DNA of 14,816 bases from an uncultured Peptococcaceae bacterium. Lineage in GTDB: Bacteria; Bacillota; Peptococcia; Peptococcales; Peptococcaceae. The notes under the pieces are model-generated. The model had not been told where the DNA came from, made no database searches, and was given only the letters and a program-made list of their open reading frames with translations. A program made the translations under genes and the position numbers. Below are positions 6,569 through 13,378 of this stretch, one piece after another. The stretch spans positions 1 to 14,816 of the forward strand of contig CABVBB010000011.1 of NCBI GenBank assembly GCA_902496505.1, in the 5' to 3' direction. Positions within the stretch are counted from its first letter, which is position 1. Each line of letters starts with the position of its first letter.

Positions 6569-7225
6569 TTAGAGATAATTCATTTTTTCTCCGTCGGCAT
6601 AAGCTTGGAGCTTTTGGCGGTCAAGGATATTGACGCCCTTGAGTGTGCGCTGAATGACCGCTTCCTTTTGCAGATAGGACATGATCTTGGCGACAGTGAC
6701 TTGGTGAACGCCGAGCTGGTGGCTGATGCTGACATTGGTCAGTTTTTTGGGCAGATAGAGGCCGTCACTGCTGGCCGCAGCCTGACGCAGGAGCAAGGCG
6801 CAGAGCAGACTGGGGGTACGGCGTTCGTGGTGACATTTGAATAAGGCGCGCAGCCTTTGGTAATTTTCCATTTGCAGAGTCAAAATCGCGTCTAGGATGT
6901 CTGGCCGCTCCAACAGCGCATTTTTGGCGAGGACAGCATCGATGCGGCAGCAGGTGACGCTGGTCTTGGCGATGAAGCTGCTGAAGCTTACAGGCTCTGT
7001 GTTCCAAAGGTTATTGAGGCCAACGACAGCGTTGACGCCGCTGCCGGAGAGTTTGGTATTGAAGATGATCTCATCGCCGCAGTCACTGTACTCGATGCGC
7101 TCACAGCTGCCGCTTTGCAGGTAATAGACGTAGGGCATGGGATCGCCCTGGTGGATCAAATATTCCCCTTTATTGAAATGGCAGATATGAGCGCCGGGCA
7201 GCTGGCACAGAAAGGAAAGGTCCAT
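6569..7225 (-). CDS. Crp/Fnr-family transcriptional regulator
   Basis: The 218-residue protein has the family layout: an N-terminal cyclic-nucleotide-binding-like beta barrel (about residues 5-120, with KGEYLIHQGDPMPYVYYLQSG), a dimerisation helix (about 112-135) and a C-terminal winged helix (about 155-205, VSISHQLGVHQVTVAKIMSYL as the helix-turn-helix). The segment NTEPVSFSSFIAKTSVTC stands where cAMP-binding members have the Arg-Ser phosphate contact, and that pair is missing. No N-terminal Fnr iron-sulfur Cys cluster pattern is clear despite eight Cys residues (7, 15, 41, 49, 92, 93, 131, 142). It therefore probably senses another small molecule, as CprK senses chlorophenols. AAGGAG lies eight bases before the ATG. 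It is the last gene of the sulfotransferase-permease operon and is the likely regulator of it. Confidence 0.87.
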   Translation of the reverse strand: MDLSFLCQLPGAHICHFNKGEYLIHQGDPMPYVYYLQSGSCERIEYSDCGDEIIFNTKLSGSGVNAVVGLNNLWNTEPVSFSSFIAKTSVTCCRIDAVLAKNALLERPDILDAILTLQMENYQRLRALFKCHHERRTPSLLCALLLRQAAASSDGLYLPKKLTNVSISHQLGVHQVTVAKIMSYLQKEAVIQRTLKGVNILDRQKLQAYADGEKMNYL

Positions 7226-7261
7226 ATGCTTCGCTCCTTATTCTGTTTTGGATGTATTGTA

Positions 7262-8698
7262 TCAAACAAGGCTGAAGTAGACAAGATTCCAGAGGATCTG
7301 GAGAATGGTCATCATGATGATCACGGGTGTGCCGTATTTGTAGACGTCGACCGCGCGCACCCATTCGGTATTGGAGAAGAGGACGGTAGCGGACTGGGAG
7401 GCAGAGGGCAGCATGAAGGCCACGGTGCAGATGATGGTATAGAGGCAGGCCAGCTGGACTTGATCGATGCCTAGGGTGACGGCGATGGGCATGGTGATGC
7501 TGATCATCAAAACGGCAATGATCTTGTTGACCATGAAGTTGGTGCAGACCACGGTGACAACAGCAGCCAGGACGATGAAGAGCAGAGCAGGTTTGCCTGA
7601 AAAAATAGGTCCGATGGCATCGGCGAGGAAGAGATTGATGCCGACGGCATCAGTGCCGATGAGGGAGGAAAAGACTAGGATGTCTGCGACGACCATCATC
7701 AGTTTCCAACTGATGCCGTTCTTGGCGATCTGGACAAAATTGCAGGCAGGCTTGCCGTTGATGCGGATGATCTGAAGCACGGCGAAGATGGCCAGCAGTT
7801 TGCCGCTCAGGCCAAAGCGCTTGCTCCAGACGCCTATCAGAGAATCCGCAGGGAAAAAGGAGGAAATCAGGATGATGAGGACGAGAGCGGCCATAGCCAG
7901 CAGAGCAATGATCTTTTCGGTGGTCAGTTTTTGGGATTCGGCGTTTAAGGTCTGGGGATCAAAATTTTTGAGATCATCGATCTTGATGTGGAAGAGGAAG
8001 CGCATCATGAGCAGGAAGACGCCGATGACCATAATGGCGTAAGGAATGGAGTAACCCATATAAAGAAAATAATTGACGTCTAGGCCGGTGCTGTTGGTGA
8101 AAGCGCTGAGGATAACGATGGAGTTGTTGCCCCAAGGCAGGGTGCTCAGACCCAGACCGCCGACTACGCAGGTGCCCAGCATGACGACAGAGGGGAATTT
8201 TTCAAAGGGCTTGTAGTCAAACTGCTTAAAGATCTCGTAAAGAAACGTCCAGATGAGCATCATGCCGGCAATGGCATTGACAAAACTGGACAGCAGCCAG
8301 CAGATAAAGAGCAGCATGAAGAGCAGCCGCCAGGGATGGCCTTTTAAGAAGCGGCGTTTGAGCAGCCAAGTAGCGGCATACGCAGCAGCGCCGCTGTATT
8401 CCATATAGGCGACCAAAACCAGCGAGAGCATGACGAAAATGCAGACGTCATTGCCAAAGCTGGCGCCAAGCACGCCGCCGAAGGTCAATAGTCCTGTAAA
8501 GGGAAAGAGGGCGAGCGTCAAAAGCGCTGGCCAAACGTCAACAGTAACAGTCAATCCGTAGATGAAGGCGATGAATAGTCCTGTCAGGCGCATGCCTTCT
8601 GGGGTGATGGTGCCGACAGGCGGCAGGATGAAAAAGATGAGGACCAGCGCCAAATAGATGATGAGCTGTGATCCAAAATGGTCTTTTTTTGCTTCCAT
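7262..8698 (-). CDS. DASS/SLC13-family permease in the aryl-sulfate sulfotransferase operon
   Basis: The 478-residue protein has about 11-13 membrane segments and belongs to the divalent anion:Na+ symporter superfamily. Typical signs are the helix-loop VNAIAGMMLIW, the GLSTLPWGNNSIVI stretch where the family has its first substrate-contact SNT-like motif, and the late FMLPSASQSATVLFSNTEW stretch that matches the second one. Known members carry dicarboxylates, sulfate and related organic anions. I chose the ATG at 8698 because GGAGG sits eight bases upstream; the TTG at 8713 lies on that ribosome binding site. It starts 27 bases after the sulfotransferase stop and ends 36 bases before the regulator, with no terminator on either side, so an aryl-sulfate, phenolic acid or sulfate substrate is plausible but only inferred. 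Confidence 0.82.
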   Translation of the reverse strand: MEAKKDHFGSQLIIYLALVLIFFILPPVGTITPEGMRLTGLFIAFIYGLTVTVDVWPALLTLALFPFTGLLTFGGVLGASFGNDVCIFVMLSLVLVAYMEYSGAAAYAATWLLKRRFLKGHPWRLLFMLLFICWLLSSFVNAIAGMMLIWTFLYEIFKQFDYKPFEKFPSVVMLGTCVVGGLGLSTLPWGNNSIVILSAFTNSTGLDVNYFLYMGYSIPYAIMVIGVFLLMMRFLFHIKIDDLKNFDPQTLNAESQKLTTEKIIALLAMAALVLIILISSFFPADSLIGVWSKRFGLSGKLLAIFAVLQIIRINGKPACNFVQIAKNGISWKLMMVVADILVFSSLIGTDAVGINLFLADAIGPIFSGKPALLFIVLAAVVTVVCTNFMVNKIIAVLMISITMPIAVTLGIDQVQLACLYTIICTVAFMLPSASQSATVLFSNTEWVRAVDVYKYGTPVIIMMTILQILWNLVYFSLV

Positions 8699-8725
8699 GG
8701 GGATAACCTCCAATGTCGATGGGAA

Positions 8726-10600
8726 TTAGAATGTAAGCTGTACGTCCAAATCATAAAGCGTCTGCTCAATGAGCAGCTGACAGCTGTAGGAACCAGACAG
8801 GCCGTCTTTGCTGACGGTGACAAAAGCTTCGTTGACGTTGGCTGGCTGGAAGGTGCCGACGCACATGGCCAGTTCGTCTTTTTCAGTGGTCGGGATGAGA
8901 TAAGCACGCGTCTCCTGGGCGTTTTTGAGGATGAGGCAGGCGTAGGTGCCGGTCTCTAAGAGCACAGAGAAGCGGAAGCGGTCGATCTCGTCTTCGAGGG
9001 CGGCCTGATAGTGATCAGCCAGCGGCAGCGCGGGAGCGGCGGGCAGCTTGATGCGCACAGTGGGCGTCGTACCTAGTGTGCCCAAAAGCTCTGCCGGACC
9101 AAAGGTCAGCTGATCGCGCTCATCGTAAAGGCGCATTTTCTTAGCACGGTAGTAGGCGGTAGAGCGGATCTTCATCTCGTAGACGACTTGGTCGTCCAAA
9201 AGCTCGGTGGTGAGGGCGTAATAGACCAGCTGCGCTTCCTCGGGCTTGCCGAGATAAAAGATAGGCGGCTTTTCACAAGGAACGCCGTTTATTTGACCGA
9301 TATCGCCGGAATGGATGAGGTAGTGACCTTCGCCATAGTAGGCAACATTAGAAATATGCGGGGAGAAAAATTCGCTGCCGCGCTCTTTGCCGTACTGCCA
9401 GACTTGGCGGACGGTGCGGCGCTCCAGATCCAAATGGTAGCGCACGCCGCGGCTGTATTTGTCGCGGGCATCGATGTCCTCTGCGGCAAATTTGCTGCGC
9501 CAAGCGCCGTTGTCGAATAAGAAAATATCGCCGTCGGGCAGCATGACACAGGCGTGCTGGGCGTAGAACCATTCTACGCTGTCATCCTCAGGGGTGAGGA
9601 AGTAGCGATCGACATATTCCTGCGGCCATTTGCGGCTGTCGCCTAAGATCCAGTTGATCTGACCATTTTGATAGTCTACGTTGATGACGGCGTCCAGATT
9701 GCGGCCGGAAAAACTGAGGCTTTGGCTGCGCTGATCGTACCAGACAGCATTGGTATGCAGCCAGTCGTGGGTGCTGGCGCGGTTGCCTGCGGCGGCGGTG
9801 GCTGGCAGCAGGGCCTTGAGGTCAAAAGTCTTGATGATCCTCCCGCTCTCACGGTCTAGGACGAGACAGAGATCTTCTACTGTATCGCGGCTGAAGTCCT
9901 GCGTCAGGATAATGATATTGCCGTCTTTATCCTCTACATAATCATGATGGGTGCCGCCGGGCAGACGGTATTCTTTATAAATTTTGCCGACGGTGCTCAT
10001 CTCGTAAATGCCGGTGACCACATAAGGCAGGGCCAGCAAACGCTCGGTGGCGATCCAGAGATGACCGTTGGCCACGCGCTTGATATCAAAGACCACATCC
10101 AGCGTCGTGTACCAGCGCAGGTCGCCGGCATAATCATAGGCGACCATCTTGCTGAAGGAGGAGGGGCTGACGAACATCACATTGTCCTCAAAATACTCCG
10201 GCGTGGTCTGGACATATTCCGGCACAGGAATATTGGCCGGGGCCGGGTCTGTCTGGATGAAGAGGCTTTGGCTGCGGCCGTCGTCCAGCGTGAGGATGAC
10301 TTGATTGCGATAGTCGGCATAGAGACCGTAAATAGGCAGGATATGGGTGGTGTTGGCAGCGAAGGTGAAGGACATATCGCCGCCCTGAGCCTTACCCTTG
10401 ACGGTGACGGTAACGCTGCTGGCCTGGGGCAGGCGGAAAAGGATGAGTGCAGTCAACGGGGCGATGAGATAGGGATTAACGAGGACAAGCGGCGCGTCAA
10501 AGGGATAGTCGGCTTCGTCAAAGCGTGCCAGAAAAGTCGCCTCTGCTTTTTGCTGCTCTTCTATAATGTGGGGATGATAGTGATAGGCTGTGGTAGACAT
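8726..10600 (-). CDS. assT: Aryl-sulfate sulfotransferase (PAPS-independent), no signal peptide visible
   Basis: The 624-residue protein has an N-terminal beta domain (NPYLIAPLTALILF is the Arylsulfotran_N signature) followed by a six-bladed propeller. It matches E. coli AssT at the active-site segments as I recall them: THHD (His218, for His252), DWLHTNAV (His282, for His356), SGRN (Arg300, for Arg374) and YAQHACV (His349, for the sulfated catalytic His436). The spacing His282-Arg300 is 18, as in E. coli. FDNGAWR and VWQYGKERG are also conserved. Such enzymes move sulfate from one phenolic ester to another phenol by a ping-pong reaction. Unlike periplasmic AssT, this protein starts MSTTAYHYHPHII with no signal peptide and lacks the CNENGLC disulfide loop (Arg-to-His spacing is 49, not 62), so it may be cytoplasmic. 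AAGGAG lies seven bases before the ATG. It leads a three-gene operon. Confidence 0.93.
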   Translation of the reverse strand: MSTTAYHYHPHIIEEQQKAEATFLARFDEADYPFDAPLVLVNPYLIAPLTALILFRLPQASSVTVTVKGKAQGGDMSFTFAANTTHILPIYGLYADYRNQVILTLDDGRSQSLFIQTDPAPANIPVPEYVQTTPEYFEDNVMFVSPSSFSKMVAYDYAGDLRWYTTLDVVFDIKRVANGHLWIATERLLALPYVVTGIYEMSTVGKIYKEYRLPGGTHHDYVEDKDGNIIILTQDFSRDTVEDLCLVLDRESGRIIKTFDLKALLPATAAAGNRASTHDWLHTNAVWYDQRSQSLSFSGRNLDAVINVDYQNGQINWILGDSRKWPQEYVDRYFLTPEDDSVEWFYAQHACVMLPDGDIFLFDNGAWRSKFAAEDIDARDKYSRGVRYHLDLERRTVRQVWQYGKERGSEFFSPHISNVAYYGEGHYLIHSGDIGQINGVPCEKPPIFYLGKPEEAQLVYYALTTELLDDQVVYEMKIRSTAYYRAKKMRLYDERDQLTFGPAELLGTLGTTPTVRIKLPAAPALPLADHYQAALEDEIDRFRFSVLLETGTYACLILKNAQETRAYLIPTTEKDELAMCVGTFQPANVNEAFVTVSKDGLSGSYSCQLLIEQTLYDLDVQLTF

Positions 10601-10637
10601 AGAATCGCTCCTTTGTTGTCAGTATTGGTCGATCGAT

Positions 10638-10668
10638 CTGGCTCTATTTAATCAAAAACATAAAAATA
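10638..10668 (-). promoter_or_regulatory. Probable promoter of the sulfotransferase operon
   Basis: On the minus strand TAAATA (plus 10645-10650) is a likely -10, giving a start near 10638. No good -35 is present; the position where one would lie abuts the palindrome at 10669-10692, as expected for an activator-dependent promoter. The assignment is tentative. Confidence 0.4.
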
Positions 10669-10692
10669 ATTCATTAGTTTGCGCTAATGAAT
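10669..10692. promoter_or_regulatory. Perfect 9-6-9 palindrome, candidate Crp/Fnr-family operator
   Basis: ATTCATTAG and CTAATGAAT flank the six-base spacer TTTGCG with no mismatch. The inner ATTAG-N6-CTAAT arrangement has the same five-six-five geometry as Crp sites and resembles the TTAAT-N4-ATTAA box of CprK. It is centred about 42 bases before the proposed transcription start, the class II activation position, upstream of an operon that ends in a Crp/Fnr-family gene. Confidence 0.65.
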
Positions 10693-10705
10693 GGGGGAGA
10701 ATATC

Positions 10706-10747
10706 AAAAAAGCGGCGGTAAAATGAGGGAGCTCATTATACCGCCGC
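10706..10747 (-). terminator. Minus-strand intrinsic terminator (distal of two)
   Basis: A long stem (GCGGCGGTA with TACCGCCGC, inner AATGAG with CTCATT, GGAG loop) is flanked on its left by AAAAAA, which is a U run only for minus-strand transcription. There is no T run on the plus side. Confidence 0.8.
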
Positions 10748-10761
10748 GGTCATATCTGCAC

Positions 10762-10793
10762 AAAAAAACCTGCCGCAGAAACTGGGGCAGGTT
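10762..10793 (-). terminator. Minus-strand intrinsic terminator (proximal of two)
   Basis: AACCTGCC pairs with GGCAGGTT around an 11-base loop, with seven A residues on the left, giving a U run on the minus strand. No coding gene on the minus strand lies upstream of it in the window. Confidence 0.75.
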
Positions 10794-10817
10794 AAAATGA
10801 TCTTTTTCTCTATTATT

Positions 10818-10846
10818 ATATTACCACAAAATGCGTGAAAATTCAA
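10818..10846 (-). promoter_or_regulatory. Minus-strand promoter with no gene behind it
   Basis: On the minus strand TTGAAT (plus 10841-10846), an exact 17-base spacer and TGG-TAATAT (extended -10; plus 10818-10823) form a good sigma-70/SigA promoter. It points into the two tandem terminators. Confidence 0.5.
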
Positions 10847-10872
10847 GACTGGTGAATAGCAAAAATATGGAC

Positions 10873-10878
10873 TATAAT
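10873..10878 (+). promoter_or_regulatory. -10 element for the DUF6323/DUF6179-like operon
   Basis: A consensus TATAAT lies 28 bases before the ATG, with a weak TGGTGA at the -35 position. The start of transcription implied leaves a short leader containing only the ribosome binding site. Confidence 0.5.
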
Positions 10879-10905
10879 CAATTCCTTACTAAGGAGGCGA
10901 GGGTC

Positions 10906-11442
10906 ATGACGGAGGATAGCTGGCTGGAAGTGATGGCGGGACAGGTGCAGCTTAAGCAGATCTTGGCGGTGAATGAGCGCACAGCGCCGTATGGGTTGGT
11001 CTTGAGCGAGGCGGATGCAGCGGTGCTTTTGGCAGAACGGCAGAAGGCGCTGCGCTATGAACGGCGGGTGGAATTTGGCGAGAGCATTTTGCCGAAGATC
11101 ATTGAGACATTTTGTGCATCACAGTATATCCATCAGGCCAATTATGTGGAAACGCTGATTAGGCTGCAGGAGATCTTCTTTCTCTACAAAAATGAGATGA
11201 ATGATGAGATCACCGATGATGAGCTGCTGAACTTCATGCAGGAGCAGTTTGAGACGATCTGCTGCGGCGATTTGGATTATCTGGAGGGCACCTGTCTGGA
11301 TATATTCGCGCAGGCGGTGCGGGCGGGCTACAGCGGCTATCAGGATACGGAAGGGCGGTCGTCGTTTGCCCAGTTTGACCCGGTGAAACGCTGGGATAAG
11401 GAATTGTATCTGGAGACACTGCGGGATCTGATCTGGAGGTAG
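10906..11442 (+). CDS. DUF6323-like protein of unknown function
   Basis: The 178-residue soluble, acidic, mostly helical protein resembles the DUF6323 family from memory: the segment PYGLVLSEADA near residues 28-38, then RVEFGESILPKIIETFC, then an EIFFLYKNEMNDEITDDELLNFMQEQF stretch. No catalytic motif, signal peptide or membrane segment is visible. The C-terminal tail after about residue 135 (GYSGYQDTEGRSSFAQF) looks less conserved. I chose the ATG at 10906 because AAGGAGG lies eight bases upstream; a reading from 10831 would start above the promoter. Its stop overlaps the ribosome binding site of the next gene, so the two are translationally coupled and probably act together. No function is known to me. 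Confidence 0.7.
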   Translation: MTEDSWLEVMAGQVQLKQILAVNERTAPYGLVLSEADAAVLLAERQKALRYERRVEFGESILPKIIETFCASQYIHQANYVETLIRLQEIFFLYKNEMNDEITDDELLNFMQEQFETICCGDLDYLEGTCLDIFAQAVRAGYSGYQDTEGRSSFAQFDPVKRWDKELYLETLRDLIWR

Positions 11443-11447
11443 AGATG

Positions 11448-12293
11448 ATGACAGTCAAGGGATATGGACCAGAGGAACTGATCGCGCTGACCGCGGAACT
11501 GGCGTGGAAGTATACGGGCTGTGAGAGTACGTCGATAACGTATGAACGGGCGCAGTCATTGATGGAAGTGGTGCTTTACTGTATCGAAATAGAGGGCCGC
11601 TGGGGCGAGGAAGCATTGGCGTCCGGCCGAATGTCCGCTAAGGAGGCGTATCAAAGGGGCTATGCGCGCGTTTTGGAGAAGATGAGCGAGCTGGTGCAGC
11701 TGGTGGAAACGGTGCTGGCGGATTTCGAGGACTATGGGGTGCTTTGTCTGCGTGATACCATGCGGCACGGCCTGCCGGAATTTTTGCGGCGGTATGACGC
11801 GCGGTTTGCGCCGCAGGAGACGCTTTTGACGCTGGACTATCCGCTGTTGACGGCGGTGGATCAACTGGGCGGTGTGGCGGCAGTCTATCCGTATACAGCG
11901 TGTATCGGCTATGAGCAGCGATTTTTGCAGGCGTTTGACAAAACGTATGTGACGTCGCTGCTGCGCGCCTACCACAGAGAATACGCGCTGCTGGTGGAAA
12001 ATATCTGCGGCTTGGTGCTGCAAAATACACTGGGCCATCTTTTGCTGGCCAAGCCTTTGTCTGAGCGCGGCTTCCGTGCGGGTGACCATGCTAAATTGGC
12101 GGCGCTTTTTGCTGACAGATCGCAGCAGGAGGCGCAGGCTTTATTGGCACAGGCCGTGCAGGCGTTGGTCGCAGACGGTTATGACGGTGACGAGGAACTA
12201 GGCTGGTATCTGGGCGAGGGGCTGGGAGATATAGCGGCCAGAGCCAGACAAGGAGCGGCCAGCGGTCATTTGGAGACGGTATTCTTCTTTTAG
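11448..12293 (+). CDS. DUF6179-like protein of unknown function
   Basis: The 281-residue soluble, helical protein resembles DUF6179 members that accompany DUF6323 proteins in Firmicutes. Landmarks are LTLDYPLLTAVDQLGGVAAVYPYTACIGYEQRFL at about residues 125-159 (conserved YP, D and EQ.FL) and a C-terminal tail ending HLETVFFF. No enzyme motif is recognised. ATG codons occur at 11445 and 11448; GGAGGT at 11435-11440 gives a normal seven-base spacing only to 11448. It follows the DUF6323-like gene by five bases in a tight two-gene operon. Family naming is from memory and moderately certain; the role is unknown. Confidence 0.68.
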   Translation: MTVKGYGPEELIALTAELAWKYTGCESTSITYERAQSLMEVVLYCIEIEGRWGEEALASGRMSAKEAYQRGYARVLEKMSELVQLVETVLADFEDYGVLCLRDTMRHGLPEFLRRYDARFAPQETLLTLDYPLLTAVDQLGGVAAVYPYTACIGYEQRFLQAFDKTYVTSLLRAYHREYALLVENICGLVLQNTLGHLLLAKPLSERGFRAGDHAKLAALFADRSQQEAQALLAQAVQALVADGYDGDEELGWYLGEGLGDIAARARQGAASGHLETVFFF

Positions 12294-12336
12294 GAGAGTG
12301 TGCAAGAATGGTCGAGTCTTCTTGGGCGGAGCGCTC

Positions 12337-12342
12337 TATAAT
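12337..12342 (+). promoter_or_regulatory. -10 element for the AraC regulator gene
   Basis: TATAAT lies 24 bases before the start codon at 12367, in the 73-base gap after the DUF6179-like gene. No convincing -35 is seen, so the regulator may also be read from the upstream operon. Confidence 0.45.
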
Positions 12343-12366
12343 GGGTATCAGAAGGGAGCGAGGCAG

Positions 12367-13242
12367 ATGGATGAGCATATAGAGGCTGTGCAGAGGATGC
12401 AGGATCATATCGAAACGCACTGGATGGAGGAGATCACGCTGGCTGATCTGGCGCGGGCGTCGCATTTTTCACCATGGTATGCGCACCGCTTGTTCACCGA
12501 GCAGGTGGGACTGACGCCAGGCGATTATGTGCGCAGGCTGCGTTTGTCGCGGGCAGCGCTGCGTCTGCGGGATGAGGATCTGAGCATCACGGAGGCGGCA
12601 TTTGCGGCGGGCTTTGGCAGCGTGGATGGATTTCAGCGGGCATTTCTGCGGGAATTCGGCTGCAATCCCGGTGCGTATGCGGCAAAGCCTGTGCCCATCT
12701 ATCTCTTCACGCCTTATGGTGTCAAGTTCAAACGAGTCGAGAGGAGCGAGCGTATGGAAACCGTCAGAAACGTTTTTATTCAAGTGGTGGATAAGCCCGA
12801 GCGGAGTGTGATCATCAAGCGGGGGCAGAAGGCAGCGGATTATTTTGCGTATTGTGAGGAGGTCGGCTGCGAGGTCTGGGGGCTTTTGAAAAGCATCCCC
12901 GCGCTGGAGGGTGAACCGGTGTGCCTGTGGCTGCCCAAGGCGTACCAAAAGCCGGGCACGTCGGAATATGTACAAGGTGTGGAGGTAGCGGCTGATGACA
13001 AGGGCATCGTGCCGGAAGGTTTCGAGCTGATCACGCTGCCTGCGGCCAAGTATATGATGTTTCAGGGCGAGCCTTTTGCGGAGGAGGATTATTGTCAGGC
13101 CATCGAAGATGTCCAGCGATCTATGGCGAAATATGATCCGTCTGTCCTGGGGCTCAAATGGGATGAGCGTCAGCCGCGCATCCAGCTGGAACCCATCGGC
13201 CAGCGGGGCTATATTGAGCTGAAAGCCGTCTGCGAAAAATGA
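12367..13242 (+). CDS. AraC-family regulator with C-terminal GyrI-like ligand-binding domain
   Basis: The 291-residue protein begins with two helix-turn-helix motifs of the AraC/XylS type (about residues 8-105: ITLADLARASHFSPWYAHRLF and, second, SITEAAFAAGFGSVDGFQRAF, then the family FGCNPGAY ending). After a linker, residues about 130-290 form a GyrI-like/SOUL-like effector domain with a RNVFIQVVDKPERSVIIKRG start and late EEDYCQAIEDV. This order matches the Rob/SoxS-like regulators of drug and stress response. I chose the ATG at 12367, with GGGAG seven bases upstream, over the one at 12298 that lies before the -10. It follows the DUF6323/DUF6179-like pair and may control it; the effector is unknown. 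Confidence 0.9.
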   Translation: MDEHIEAVQRMQDHIETHWMEEITLADLARASHFSPWYAHRLFTEQVGLTPGDYVRRLRLSRAALRLRDEDLSITEAAFAAGFGSVDGFQRAFLREFGCNPGAYAAKPVPIYLFTPYGVKFKRVERSERMETVRNVFIQVVDKPERSVIIKRGQKAADYFAYCEEVGCEVWGLLKSIPALEGEPVCLWLPKAYQKPGTSEYVQGVEVAADDKGIVPEGFELITLPAAKYMMFQGEPFAEEDYCQAIEDVQRSMAKYDPSVLGLKWDERQPRIQLEPIGQRGYIELKAVCEK

Positions 13243-13258
13243 TTTGGCAAGCACAAGT

Positions 13259-13294
13259 ACCGCCTTTTGTCCTGGGGACAAGGGGCGGTTTTTT
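13259..13294 (+). terminator. Intrinsic terminator after the AraC gene
   Basis: ACCGCCTTTTGTCC pairs with GGACAAGGGGCGGT (two G-T wobbles) across a TGGG-type loop, followed by six T residues. Confidence 0.92.
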
Positions 13295-13378
13295 GGATTG
13301 GCGGCAAAAAGAAATAGCCAGAACGCCGGTCTTATGGTAAGCTGGTCTTAAGGGTGGAGAAGACGGGAGGAAAAGGAC

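Larger units (their letters stand above)
10706..10811 (-). ncRNA. Candidate short RNA or attenuated leader
   Basis: A minus-strand promoter (10818-10846) would start RNA near 10811. It would end at the first terminator after about 50 bases or at the second after about 105 bases. No open frame with a ribosome binding site was found in it. It could be a small RNA, or a distal leader of the sulfotransferase operon with two attenuators. This is inferred from signals only. Confidence 0.35.

Noticed and set aside
432..8698. The two DASS permeases as a recent duplication
   Set aside because: The proteins share only broad hydrophobic layout, and no shared nucleotide stretch was seen.
9944..10651. 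Plus-strand frame of 235 codons antisense to the sulfotransferase
   Set aside because: It has no ribosome binding site or recognisable motif and lies wholly opposite a conserved enzyme; long antisense frames are common where codon bias excludes stops.
10706..10795. The two hairpins as a plus-strand riboswitch or T-box for the DUF6323-like gene
   Set aside because: Both have their A or U runs on the left, so they end minus-strand RNA. The plus-strand promoter at 10873 lies downstream of them.
11556..12089. Minus-strand 177-codon frame
   Set aside because: It is antisense to the DUF6179-like gene, rich in Arg, His and Gln, and lacks start signals.
12469..13281. Minus-strand frame of 270 codons antisense to the AraC gene
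   Set aside because: It runs through the terminator at 13259 and opposes a clear two-motif AraC regulator; no family likeness.
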